Of a stretch of 64,000 nt of DNA, positions 33,809 to 41,226 are shown one piece after another. The position numbers and the translations under genes are program-made. Under the pieces are notes generated by a model. That model made no database searches. It was not told where the DNA came from and was given only the letters and a program-made list of their open reading frames with translations. Source of the DNA: Microbacterium saperdae (lineage in GTDB: Bacteria > Actinomycetota > Actinomycetes > Actinomycetales > Microbacteriaceae); contig NZ_VFOX01000002.1 of assembly GCF_006716345.1 (NCBI RefSeq), positions 558,001 to 622,000 on the forward strand. The letters are read 5' to 3'. How positions within the stretch are numbered: position 1 is the first letter of the stretch; each line of letters opens with the position of its first letter.

Positions 33809-35050
33809 ATGCGCGTCAGCAAGTTCACCGGCGTCGCCGCAGGCATCGCGGCCGCCACGTTGTTGGCCGGATGCTCGGCCGGCGGCGGCAGCACCCCGTC
33901 CGGCGAGCAGGACATCACCGTCTGGCTGTACCCCGTGATCGCCGATGAGGCGGTGCACAAGGACTTCTGGGACACGACGATCGCCGCGTTCGAGAAGGAC
34001 AACAAGGACGTCAACGTGAAGTACGAGATCTTCCCGTGGGCGAATCGCGATGAGTCCCTGCAGACGGCGATCGCGGCCGGCAAGGGTCCCGACCTCGTCT
34101 ACCTCGTGCCCGACCAGCTCGCGGCGTACCAGAAGTCGATCCTCCCGCTCAACGATCTGCTGAGCGAGGAACGTCAGGGCGACCTGCTGCCGAACGTCAA
34201 GACCTCGGTCACGATCGACGGCGACATCCTCGGTGCCCCCGTGCTCACCAGCGCGCAGCCGCTCATCTGCAACGCCGCGGCGTTCGAGGCGGCCGGCGTC
34301 ACCGAGTACCCGGAGACGTGGGACGACATCATCGAGATGGCCCCGAAGTTCACCGAGAAGGGGATGTACGCGCTGAACTATCCCGCCTCGGCCGAGAACA
34401 CCCTCAACCTCACCTACTACCCGCTGCTGTGGCAGGCCGGTGGCGAGGTCTTCACGAAGGACGGCGACGTCGGCTTCGACAGCAAGGCCGGCGAGCAGGC
34501 GCTCACCTTCATCACCGACCTGGCCGAGTCCGGCGCACTCGACCCCGAGGCGCTGACCACCAACGTCCCGCTCGAGCAGACCGCGATCGCCCAAGGCAAG
34601 GTCGCCTGCACCTGGAACAACGGCGTGACCGAGGTCGCACCGTTCTGGGGCGAGGAGAACGTCAAGGTCCTCGCGCCGCTGACCGACAAGAAGACCGTCG
34701 CCTACGGCACCGTCGGCTCGCTCTCGGTGCTCAAGGGCTCCAAGGCTCCTGAGGCCGCCGCGGCCTTCGCGGAGTACGCCACCAGCGCCGACGTCATCGA
34801 GCCCTACCTCACCGCTGCCGGGTACTTCTCGGCGCTCAGCACCACCGAGCCGCTGTACGCGGACGACCCGCTGCTGGGCGAGGTCGAGAAGTACGTGCCC
34901 GACACGACGGTCGGCGAGCTCAACGCGAGCTCGCGTGCCCTCATGGGTGTGCTCGCCCCGGAGATCCAGGCGGCCCTCCTCGGCCAGAAGGCCCCGGCGG
35001 ATGCGCTCAAGGATGCTGCGGCCGCCGCGGCACCGCTGCTGAAGAAGTAA
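33809..35050 (+). CDS. Sugar ABC transporter, substrate-binding lipoprotein
   Basis: 413-residue family-1 binding protein. The signal peptide ends in the lipobox LLAGC (Cys near 22). Family features include ITVWLYPVIADEAVHKDFW, FEKDNKDVNVKYEIFPWANRDESLQTAIAAGKGPDLVYL and VACTWNNGVTEVAPFW. It is the first gene of a long operon with two permeases and several oxidoreductases/aldolase, and is followed by an internal hairpin that may raise its expression relative to the permeases. The substrate is unknown. Confidence 0.92.
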   Translation: MRVSKFTGVAAGIAAATLLAGCSAGGGSTPSGEQDITVWLYPVIADEAVHKDFWDTTIAAFEKDNKDVNVKYEIFPWANRDESLQTAIAAGKGPDLVYLVPDQLAAYQKSILPLNDLLSEERQGDLLPNVKTSVTIDGDILGAPVLTSAQPLICNAAAFEAAGVTEYPETWDDIIEMAPKFTEKGMYALNYPASAENTLNLTYYPLLWQAGGEVFTKDGDVGFDSKAGEQALTFITDLAESGALDPEALTTNVPLEQTAIAQGKVACTWNNGVTEVAPFWGEENVKVLAPLTDKKTVAYGTVGSLSVLKGSKAPEAAAAFAEYATSADVIEPYLTAAGYFSALSTTEPLYADDPLLGEVEKYVPDTTVGELNASSRALMGVLAPEIQAALLGQKAPADALKDAAAAAAPLLKK

Positions 35051-35058
35051 GCAGGATC

Positions 35059-35089
35059 GGGGGCGTGCGGGAACCCGCCGCACGCCCCC
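35059..35089 (+). terminator. Intra-operon hairpin after the binding-protein gene
   Basis: GGGGGCGTGCGG (35059-35070) and its perfect complement (35078-35089) enclose a 7-base loop. The following sequence is CT-rich but not a clear U-tract. It could be a partial terminator or an mRNA 3'-end stabiliser, as seen after many periplasmic binding-protein genes. Confidence 0.7.
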
Positions 35090-35120
35090 TCTCTCCTTCT
35101 CTCCTGAGAGGTATCGACTG

Positions 35121-36026
35121 ATGACGACCGCAACCACGGTGAAGAGGCCCGCAGGCCGCGTGACCAGGGTGCTCGCCCGACGGGAAGCCCGGGTGGCGTT
35201 CCTGTTCGTGCTCCCCGCCTTCCTCCTGTTCATCGCCTTCCGATTCGGGCCGAGCATCGTCGGTGTCGCGCTGAGCCTGTTCGACTACGACATCACCGGC
35301 GAGATCGCCTGGCGCGGTCTCGACCACTTCCAGCGCCTGGTCGCCGATCCACTGTTCTGGCGGGCGCTGGGCACCACGGTGATCTACACGCTCTTCGCCG
35401 TGCCGATCTCGCTCGTGCTCTCCACCGTGATGGCGTTGGGCGTGCGCCGCGCGTTCCGCGGAGCCCGCTTCTTCCGCTCCATCTTCTTCCTGCCCGTCAT
35501 CACCTCCCTGGTGCTCGCCGGATCGATCTTCGTCTGGATCTTCTCGGCGAACGGCCCCTGGTCGGCGCTGATGTCGCCGCTGGGTCTGGGCGGATCGTGG
35601 CTCGGCAGCACGGTCCTCGTCATCCCCGCCATCATCGTCGTGGGCGTCTGGTCGCGATTCGGCTACGGCATGATGATCATGATCGCGGCCCTGCAGGACG
35701 TCCCTCGCGAGCTCGAAGAGGCGGCGCTGGTCGACGGCGCGAACGCCTGGCAGCGGTTCCGCTGGATCGTCCTCCCCTACCTGCGCCCGACCGTGTTCTT
35801 CCTCGCGGTCATCGAGACCACCGCGGCCTTCCAGGTCTTCGACGTGATCTACGTCATGACCCAGGGTGGACCGGCCAACGCCAGCTACTCGCTCGTCTAC
35901 CTGCTGTACGACCAGGGCTTCCGCTACTTCGACTACGGCTATGCGGCCGCCGTCGGTGTCGCGCTGTTCATCATGACCCTGGTCGTCGCCCTCATCCAGC
36001 GCCTCGTGATCGGAAAGCAGAAATGA
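35121..36026 (+). CDS. Sugar ABC transporter permease (MalF type)
   Basis: 301 residues, six membrane helices beginning VAFLFVLPAFLLFIAFRFGPSIVGVALS. The EAA loop is EEAALVDGANAWQRFRWIVLPYL. It starts 70 bases after the binding-protein gene with GAGAGG upstream, and ends overlapping the next permease by 4 bases. Confidence 0.93.
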   Translation: MTTATTVKRPAGRVTRVLARREARVAFLFVLPAFLLFIAFRFGPSIVGVALSLFDYDITGEIAWRGLDHFQRLVADPLFWRALGTTVIYTLFAVPISLVLSTVMALGVRRAFRGARFFRSIFFLPVITSLVLAGSIFVWIFSANGPWSALMSPLGLGGSWLGSTVLVIPAIIVVGVWSRFGYGMMIMIAALQDVPRELEEAALVDGANAWQRFRWIVLPYLRPTVFFLAVIETTAAFQVFDVIYVMTQGGPANASYSLVYLLYDQGFRYFDYGYAAAVGVALFIMTLVVALIQRLVIGKQK

Positions 36027-36931
36027 CCGCTCTCCTGCAGCCGCCATCCGCGACGAAGACCCCGGAGACCCCGACGCCGTCGTCGAGGAAGCGCCGTTCG
36101 TTCCGTGCCCTCGAACCCACCGGCTGGGGCGTGGCGGTGCGCTGGGTCTGGCTGAGCCTGGCCGGCATCCTGAGCTTCTTCCCCTTCTACGCCATGGTCG
36201 TGCTGAGCCTGAAGCCCGGCAAGGTCGTCGAGCTCCCCGGATCGCTCCTGCCCTGGAACGACATCTCCTTCGACGCGTACGAGCAGGTGCTGGCGGGGCA
36301 GAACATCCTCGGATGGCTCGGCAACACCCTCATCTACTCGCTCGTCTCGGTCGTCGCGGTGCTGTTCCTCTCGGCGCTCGCCGGGTACGCCTTCGCCAAG
36401 AAGCGCTTCCGCGGCAAGGAGGTGATGTTCTGGTCGTTCCTGGCCATGGTCATGGTGCCGTTCCACGTCACTCTCATCCCGACGTTCATCCTGATGGCGA
36501 ACCTCGGCGGCGTCGACACCTACTGGGGACTGATCCTGCCCTCGCTCGCGAACGCGCAGGCGGTGTTCCTGATGCGGCAGTTCATCCAGGGACTTCCCGA
36601 CGAGCTCTTCGAGGCCGCGCGCATCGACGGCGCCGGGGAGTTCCGCATCTTCCTGCGGATCGTGCTGCCGCTGTGCAAGCCGATCCTCGCGACACTCGGG
36701 ATCTTCGTGTTCCTGTGGCACTGGAACGACTTCCTGTGGCCGCTCATCATCGCGAAGTCCAACTCGATGTTCACACTCACCGTCGGCATCTCTTCGCTGC
36801 AGCAGCAGAACGTCCCGCTGAGCACCATGCTCGCCGGGTCCGTGGTCGCGCTGCTGCCGATCTTCCTCGCGTACCTCATCGCTCAGCGGTACGTGCAGGA
36901 AGGCGTCGCCGGTACCGGGATCAAGGGCTGA
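36023..36931 (+). CDS. Sugar ABC transporter permease (MalG type)
   Basis: 302 residues with six membrane helices and EAA loop FEAARIDGAGEFRIFLRIVLPL; the end (RYVQEGVAGTGIKG) is typical. The start at 36023 overlaps the previous stop by 4 bases. As in the first sugar locus, no ATPase gene is present, so a common MsiK-like ATPase probably serves both importers. Confidence 0.93.
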   Translation: MTALLQPPSATKTPETPTPSSRKRRSFRALEPTGWGVAVRWVWLSLAGILSFFPFYAMVVLSLKPGKVVELPGSLLPWNDISFDAYEQVLAGQNILGWLGNTLIYSLVSVVAVLFLSALAGYAFAKKRFRGKEVMFWSFLAMVMVPFHVTLIPTFILMANLGGVDTYWGLILPSLANAQAVFLMRQFIQGLPDELFEAARIDGAGEFRIFLRIVLPLCKPILATLGIFVFLWHWNDFLWPLIIAKSNSMFTLTVGISSLQQQNVPLSTMLAGSVVALLPIFLAYLIAQRYVQEGVAGTGIKG

Positions 36932-36950
36932 GAAGAAGGGAAAGCACGAC

Positions 36951-38003
36951 ATGACTCAGCACAGTTTCAGCACGCAGCACGACTTCGCTTCCGAGGCGGA
37001 GCTCGAAGAGGCTCTCGCCACCCCGAGCACCGGACTCGTCGAAGACCTCTCCCGCGGTGCGGGCGACCTCGTGATCCTCGGTGCGGGCGGCAAGATGGGC
37101 CCGACGCTGGCGATGCTCGCGCGACGTGGGCTGGACGCCGCGGGGCGTCAGGGCGACACCGTCTACGCGGTCTCCCGCTTCGGCGACGCAGCGATCCGCG
37201 CGCGCCTGGAGGCGGCGGGGGTGAAGGTCGTCTCGTTCGACCTGATCGAGAACGACGACTTCTCGTCGCTGCCGGATGCCCCCAACGTGGTCTTCATGGT
37301 CGGCGCGAAGTTCGGCGCCGCGACCAACGCCTCCTGGGCATGGGAGGTCAACGCCGCGCTGCCCGACCGCGTGGCGCGCCGCTACCGTGACAGCGCGATC
37401 TCGGTGCTCTCCACCGGCAACATCTACCCGTTCGTGCCCGCCTCCTCGGGCGGAGCATCCGAAGAGGTCGCCCCCGCACCCATCGGGGAGTACGCGCAGT
37501 CCTGCCTCGGACGCGAGCGCGTGTTCGAGTTCGGTGCCCAGGAGCGCGGCACCAAGGTCGCGATCATCCGCCTGAACTATGCGGTCGACCTGCGCTACGG
37601 CGTGCTCGCCGACATCGGCAGCGCCGTGCACGCGGGCGAACCCGTCTCGGTCGCCACCGCGAACGTCAACGTGATCTGGCAGGGCTACGCGAACGAGGTC
37701 GTGCTGCGCAGCCTGGTGCACGCGTCGACCGAGCCGTTCACGATCAACCTCACCGGTCCCGAACTGCTGAGCGTCGAGTCGATCGCCCGCCGCTTCGGGG
37801 CCCTGTTCGACCGCGAGGTCACGCTGGTCGACGAGCCGCTGCCGACCGCGCTGCTCAGCGATGCGCGCCGCTGCATGGCGCTGTTCGGCTACCCGTCCGT
37901 GCCTGCCGAGTCGCTCATCCGCATGCAGGCCGACTGGATCGCCGGTGGTCTGCCGATGACGGCCAAGCCCACCAAGTGGGCCGTGCGGGACGGGAAGTTC
38001 TGA
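36951..38003 (+). CDS. NAD-dependent epimerase/dehydratase-like protein
   Basis: 350 residues. An N-terminal extension of about 40 residues precedes a Rossmann fold with DLVILGAGGKMGPTLAMLARR. The extended-SDR pattern continues with VVFMVGAKFG, SVLSTGNIYPFVP and YAQSCLGRERVFEF. In normal SDRs the last segment would be YxxxK; here the Lys position is Cys, so the usual catalytic pair is altered. It may still bind NAD(P) and catalyse a different step or have a regulatory role. It is coupled (one-base overlap) to the DapA-like aldolase. Confidence 0.82.
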   Translation: MTQHSFSTQHDFASEAELEEALATPSTGLVEDLSRGAGDLVILGAGGKMGPTLAMLARRGLDAAGRQGDTVYAVSRFGDAAIRARLEAAGVKVVSFDLIENDDFSSLPDAPNVVFMVGAKFGAATNASWAWEVNAALPDRVARRYRDSAISVLSTGNIYPFVPASSGGASEEVAPAPIGEYAQSCLGRERVFEFGAQERGTKVAIIRLNYAVDLRYGVLADIGSAVHAGEPVSVATANVNVIWQGYANEVVLRSLVHASTEPFTINLTGPELLSVESIARRFGALFDREVTLVDEPLPTALLSDARRCMALFGYPSVPAESLIRMQADWIAGGLPMTAKPTKWAVRDGKF

Positions 38004-39064
38004 TGCCCGTGCCGACTCTCCGCCCCGAGGCGGCGGCGACACTCGCCCGCGGCGCCGTGATCCCCGCGCATCCTCTCGCGCTCACCGCCGACCGCCGCCT
38101 CGACGAGCGCCGGCAGCGCGCACTCACGCGCTACTACCTCGATGCGGGTGCCGGTGGCATCGCCGTCGGGGTGCATACGACGCAGTTCGAGATCCGCGAC
38201 CCGGAGCACGCGCTGTTCGAACCGGTCCTCGCGCTCGCCGCCGAGGAGATGGATGCGCGCGCGAGCGCCGATGTGGTGCGCATCGCCGGCGTCACGGGAG
38301 GCACGGCGCAGGCGGTGGCCGAAGCGGAGCTGGCGCGCGACCTCGGCTACGACGCCGTCCTCGTGAGCCCGCGCGTCGCCGGGGCCGACGATCAGGCGCT
38401 GCTCGACCGTGCCCGCGCGGTGGGCGACGTGCTGCCCGTGGTGGGCTTCTACCTGCAGACCGCGATCGGCGGACCGGTGCTCGACCGCGAGTTCTGGCGC
38501 GAGTTCGCCTCGATCCCCGCGGTCGTCGCCGTGAAGGCAGCGCCGTTCGATCGCTACCGCACGCTCGAGCTGGTGCGCGGTGTCGCCGCCTCCGGTCGCG
38601 CCGACGAGATCGCCCTTTACACGGGCAATGATGATGCGATCGTCGCCGACCTGCTCTCGGAGTTCCACGTGGACTCCCCGTCCGGCCCGCGCACGCTGCG
38701 TTTCGTCGGCGGGCTCCTGGGGCAGTGGGCGGTCGGCACCCGCGCCGCCGTCGCTCTCCTCGAGCGGACGCGACTGTCGATGGAGGGGGACGCCACCGCC
38801 TACCGTGATCTCGGCTTCCTCGCCTCCGACATGGTCGACGTCAACCAGGCCGTGTTCGATCCGGGCAACGACTTCCAGGGTGTGATCGCCGGGGTGCACG
38901 AGATGCTCCGGCAGCAGGGGCTGCTCGACGGTGTCTGGTGCCTGGATCCCGCCGAGGGGTTGTCGCCCGGGCAGGCGGAGGAGATCGAGCGGGTGCGGCG
39001 GGCCTACCCCGCTCTGAACGACGACGACTTCATCGCCGAGAACCTCGACGCCTGGCTGCGTTGA
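38003..39064 (+). CDS. Dihydrodipicolinate synthase-family (DapA-like) aldolase
   Basis: 353 residues, longer than typical DapA (about 290-300). The barrel has AGAGGIAVGVHTTQFEI in place of the usual GGTTG start, YDAVLVSPRV, VVGFYLQTAIGGP, and a probable Schiff-base Lys in VVAVKAAPFDRY, with GGLLGQWAVGTRAAV late. Relatives cleave or form 2-keto-3-deoxy sugar acids. Its place between an epimerase-like protein and a 2-hydroxyacid dehydrogenase suggests catabolism of a sugar acid or cyclitol rather than lysine synthesis. The start at 38003 forms TGATG with the previous stop. Confidence 0.85.
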   Translation: MPVPTLRPEAAATLARGAVIPAHPLALTADRRLDERRQRALTRYYLDAGAGGIAVGVHTTQFEIRDPEHALFEPVLALAAEEMDARASADVVRIAGVTGGTAQAVAEAELARDLGYDAVLVSPRVAGADDQALLDRARAVGDVLPVVGFYLQTAIGGPVLDREFWREFASIPAVVAVKAAPFDRYRTLELVRGVAASGRADEIALYTGNDDAIVADLLSEFHVDSPSGPRTLRFVGGLLGQWAVGTRAAVALLERTRLSMEGDATAYRDLGFLASDMVDVNQAVFDPGNDFQGVIAGVHEMLRQQGLLDGVWCLDPAEGLSPGQAEEIERVRRAYPALNDDDFIAENLDAWLR

Positions 39065-39084
39065 TCGGAACCGAGAGGGATGAC

Positions 39085-40086
39085 ATGAGTGCACCGCGCA
39101 TCATCGCCGTGGTCTCCGCAGAGCTCTGCACGGAGTTCTTCTCGGACGCCGACCTCGAGCGGCTTCACACCCTCGCCGCGCACCTCGGCGGATCATTCGT
39201 GCGTGTCGACCGCCTGGCGGATGCCGTGCTCGAGGAGGCGCGCATCGTCATCACCAGCTGGGGCATCGGACCCTTCGATGCCGCGACGCTCTCGGCCCTG
39301 CCGCGGCTGGCGCTCGTCGCGCACACCGGGGCATCGCTCAAGGCTTTCGTCACCGAGGAGCTGTTCGACCGCGGCGTGGTCGTGACCCAGGCCGGTGCCG
39401 GGATGGCGCGTCCGGTCGCCGAGGTCTCTCTGACATTCACGCTCGCGCTGCTGCACCGCGTGCCGGAGATGCACAACGCGCTGCGCGAGGGCGAGGGCTG
39501 GTACGACGCCGAGCGTGCCGGGGCGCAGCACGAGATCCTGGGGGCGCCGATCGCCGTGATCGGAGCCTCTCGCACGGGGCGGGCCTACCTGTCGCTGATC
39601 CGTGCCCTCGGCGCCGAGCCGCTGCTGGTCGACCCCACGCTCGACCCCGCGACGGCGGCCGGACTCGGGGCCGAGCTCGTCTCGCTCGATGAGGCGCTGC
39701 GCCGGGCGCAGATCGTCGCGGTGCACGCCCCGACTCTTCCCGAGACGCATCACCTGATCGGTCGCCGCGAGCTGGCGCTGATGCGCGACGGTGCGGGTCT
39801 GGTCAACACGGCCAGATCGTGGCTGGTCGACGAGCAGGCGCTGATCGATGAGCTCCGCACGGGTCGCCTCAGTGCGGCGATCGACGTGTTCGACGAAGAG
39901 CCGTTCGCCGCCGACAGCCCGCTCCGGTCGCTCCCCGGAGTGCTCCTCACTCCGCACCGCGCCGCCGGGACCGCGGAGGGGCGCCGTCGTCAGGGGCGCA
40001 TCGTGGTTGACGAGGTCGCGGCGTTCGCCGAGGGCCGCCCGCTCGCGCACACGATCGATCGCGACCAGCTGTCGTCCATGGCATGA
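39085..40086 (+). CDS. D-isomer-specific 2-hydroxyacid dehydrogenase
   Basis: 333 residues. The NAD-binding loop reads AVIGASRTGRAYL, a variant of GxGxxG. Catalytic residues are visible as Arg in VNTARSWLVDE, Glu in DVFDEEPF and His in LTPHRAAG. It probably reduces a 2-keto acid or oxidises a 2-hydroxy acid in the pathway served by the neighbouring importer. Ribosome site GAGAGGGA precedes ATG 39085; the stop overlaps the next gene by 4 bases. Confidence 0.9.
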   Translation: MSAPRIIAVVSAELCTEFFSDADLERLHTLAAHLGGSFVRVDRLADAVLEEARIVITSWGIGPFDAATLSALPRLALVAHTGASLKAFVTEELFDRGVVVTQAGAGMARPVAEVSLTFTLALLHRVPEMHNALREGEGWYDAERAGAQHEILGAPIAVIGASRTGRAYLSLIRALGAEPLLVDPTLDPATAAGLGAELVSLDEALRRAQIVAVHAPTLPETHHLIGRRELALMRDGAGLVNTARSWLVDEQALIDELRTGRLSAAIDVFDEEPFAADSPLRSLPGVLLTPHRAAGTAEGRRRQGRIVVDEVAAFAEGRPLAHTIDRDQLSSMA

Positions 40087-41087
40087 CCGGGTCAGGGTTC
40101 CGCGTCGCGTTCGCCGGGCTCGCGCACTCGCATCCTTCGACGGATGCCGCCAACGTGCGCGCCCTCGGCGGCGAGGTCGTCGCGGTGCAGGACACGGATG
40201 TGCATGCGAGCGCCGAGTTCGCCCTGCGTTTCGGTGGTGCGGCGGTCGGTTCGGTCGAGGAGCTGTGCGCGCTGCGCCCCGACCTCGTGATCGCCACGCC
40301 CCGACCGCAGGAGGTCGTGCCGCTTCTGCGCGCGCTGTCGGCCGATGGCGCGGATGCTCCGGTGTTCCTCAACAAGGTGATCGCCGCGACGACCGGTCAG
40401 CTCGCCGCGCGCGACCGCGCGATTCAGGCGGGGCGGGGCGCCGTGGGCACGAGCTCGCCCCTGCGGTTCGCCCCGGCGCTCATCGCCTTCGCCGCGGAGG
40501 TCGGGGCGGCCGAGGTGCTGAGCATCCGCGTGCAGGCGCAGCACGACAACACCGCTTTCCAGCTCCCGGGGCGCTCCTGGCAGGACGACCCGCACCTCGG
40601 TGGAGGCACCCTGGTGACGGTCGGCGTGCACGCCTGGGAGATGCTCGACGTCGTGCTCCCCGGAGCGGAGCTGCGTGCCGCGCGCGGGTGGACCCGCCGG
40701 AGCGCCGAATCGACCACGCGCTCGGAGGATGCGGCCGGTGTGAGCGGGCTGCTGCGCGTCGAGGGGCAGGCGGACGACGTGCCGGTCGAGGTTCTCGTGA
40801 GCGGCGTGCCCGGCCCGGACGCCTACTCCATCGAGCTCGTCACCGCCGCCGGCATCCGCTCTGTCACGTTGCCGACGGCCGACCCGAACGAATCGCTCGG
40901 GTTCCACGGACTCGTCCGTGCGCTGCGCGCCGCCGCCGCGGCGGGCGAGGTCGTCGCGCCGTGGGCGGACGCCCGCCTCGTCGTGGCGAACACGATCCGC
41001 GCGGCGGAGGCGGCGCGAGGGCAGGACCCCCGGGCTCCTGAGGCTCAGGCCCCCTGGACTCCGGAGCCTGTCGAAGGGGTCCCCTGA
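40083..41087 (+). CDS. Gfo/Idh/MocA-family oxidoreductase, 3' end altered by a repeat
   Basis: 334 residues. The N-terminal loop RVAFAGLAHSHPSTDAA lacks GxGxxG and carries an AHSH motif like the protein encoded at 30390-31415. The Lys motif is FLNKVIAAT rather than EKP. The C-terminal domain includes GGGTLVTVGVHAWEMLD. The last 17 or so residues (ending PWTPEPVEGVP) are encoded by a dispersed repeat, so the natural C-terminus probably ended near ARGQD. The substrate is unknown. Confidence 0.85.
   Translation: MTGSGFRVAFAGLAHSHPSTDAANVRALGGEVVAVQDTDVHASAEFALRFGGAAVGSVEELCALRPDLVIATPRPQEVVPLLRALSADGADAPVFLNKVIAATTGQLAARDRAIQAGRGAVGTSSPLRFAPALIAFAAEVGAAEVLSIRVQAQHDNTAFQLPGRSWQDDPHLGGGTLVTVGVHAWEMLDVVLPGAELRAARGWTRRSAESTTRSEDAAGVSGLLRVEGQADDVPVEVLVSGVPGPDAYSIELVTAAGIRSVTLPTADPNESLGFHGLVRALRAAAAAGEVVAPWADARLVVANTIRAAEAARGQDPRAPEAQAPWTPEPVEGVP
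41031..41083. repeat. Dispersed GTCGAAGGG-type repeat at a gene 3' end
   Basis: GAGCCTGTCGAAGGGGTCCC lies at 41064-41083 and is preceded by the palindrome CCTGAGGCTCAGG (41037-41049). The core matches, in the opposite orientation, the element inside proV at 1737-1761. It supplies the final codons and lies just before the stop of the oxidoreductase gene. Confidence 0.65.
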
Positions 41088-41226
41088 CCTCGCGACCACC
41101 GTACGGAACGAGCTTCCGGGCATCCGCTCGGAGAGGCAGCTGGGGATCTGGGGACTGACCGGAGAACGCGTCCGCCCGGAAGGGTGGGCGCACGACCGCG
41201 GCGACGATGCCGCAAGGAGGATCACC

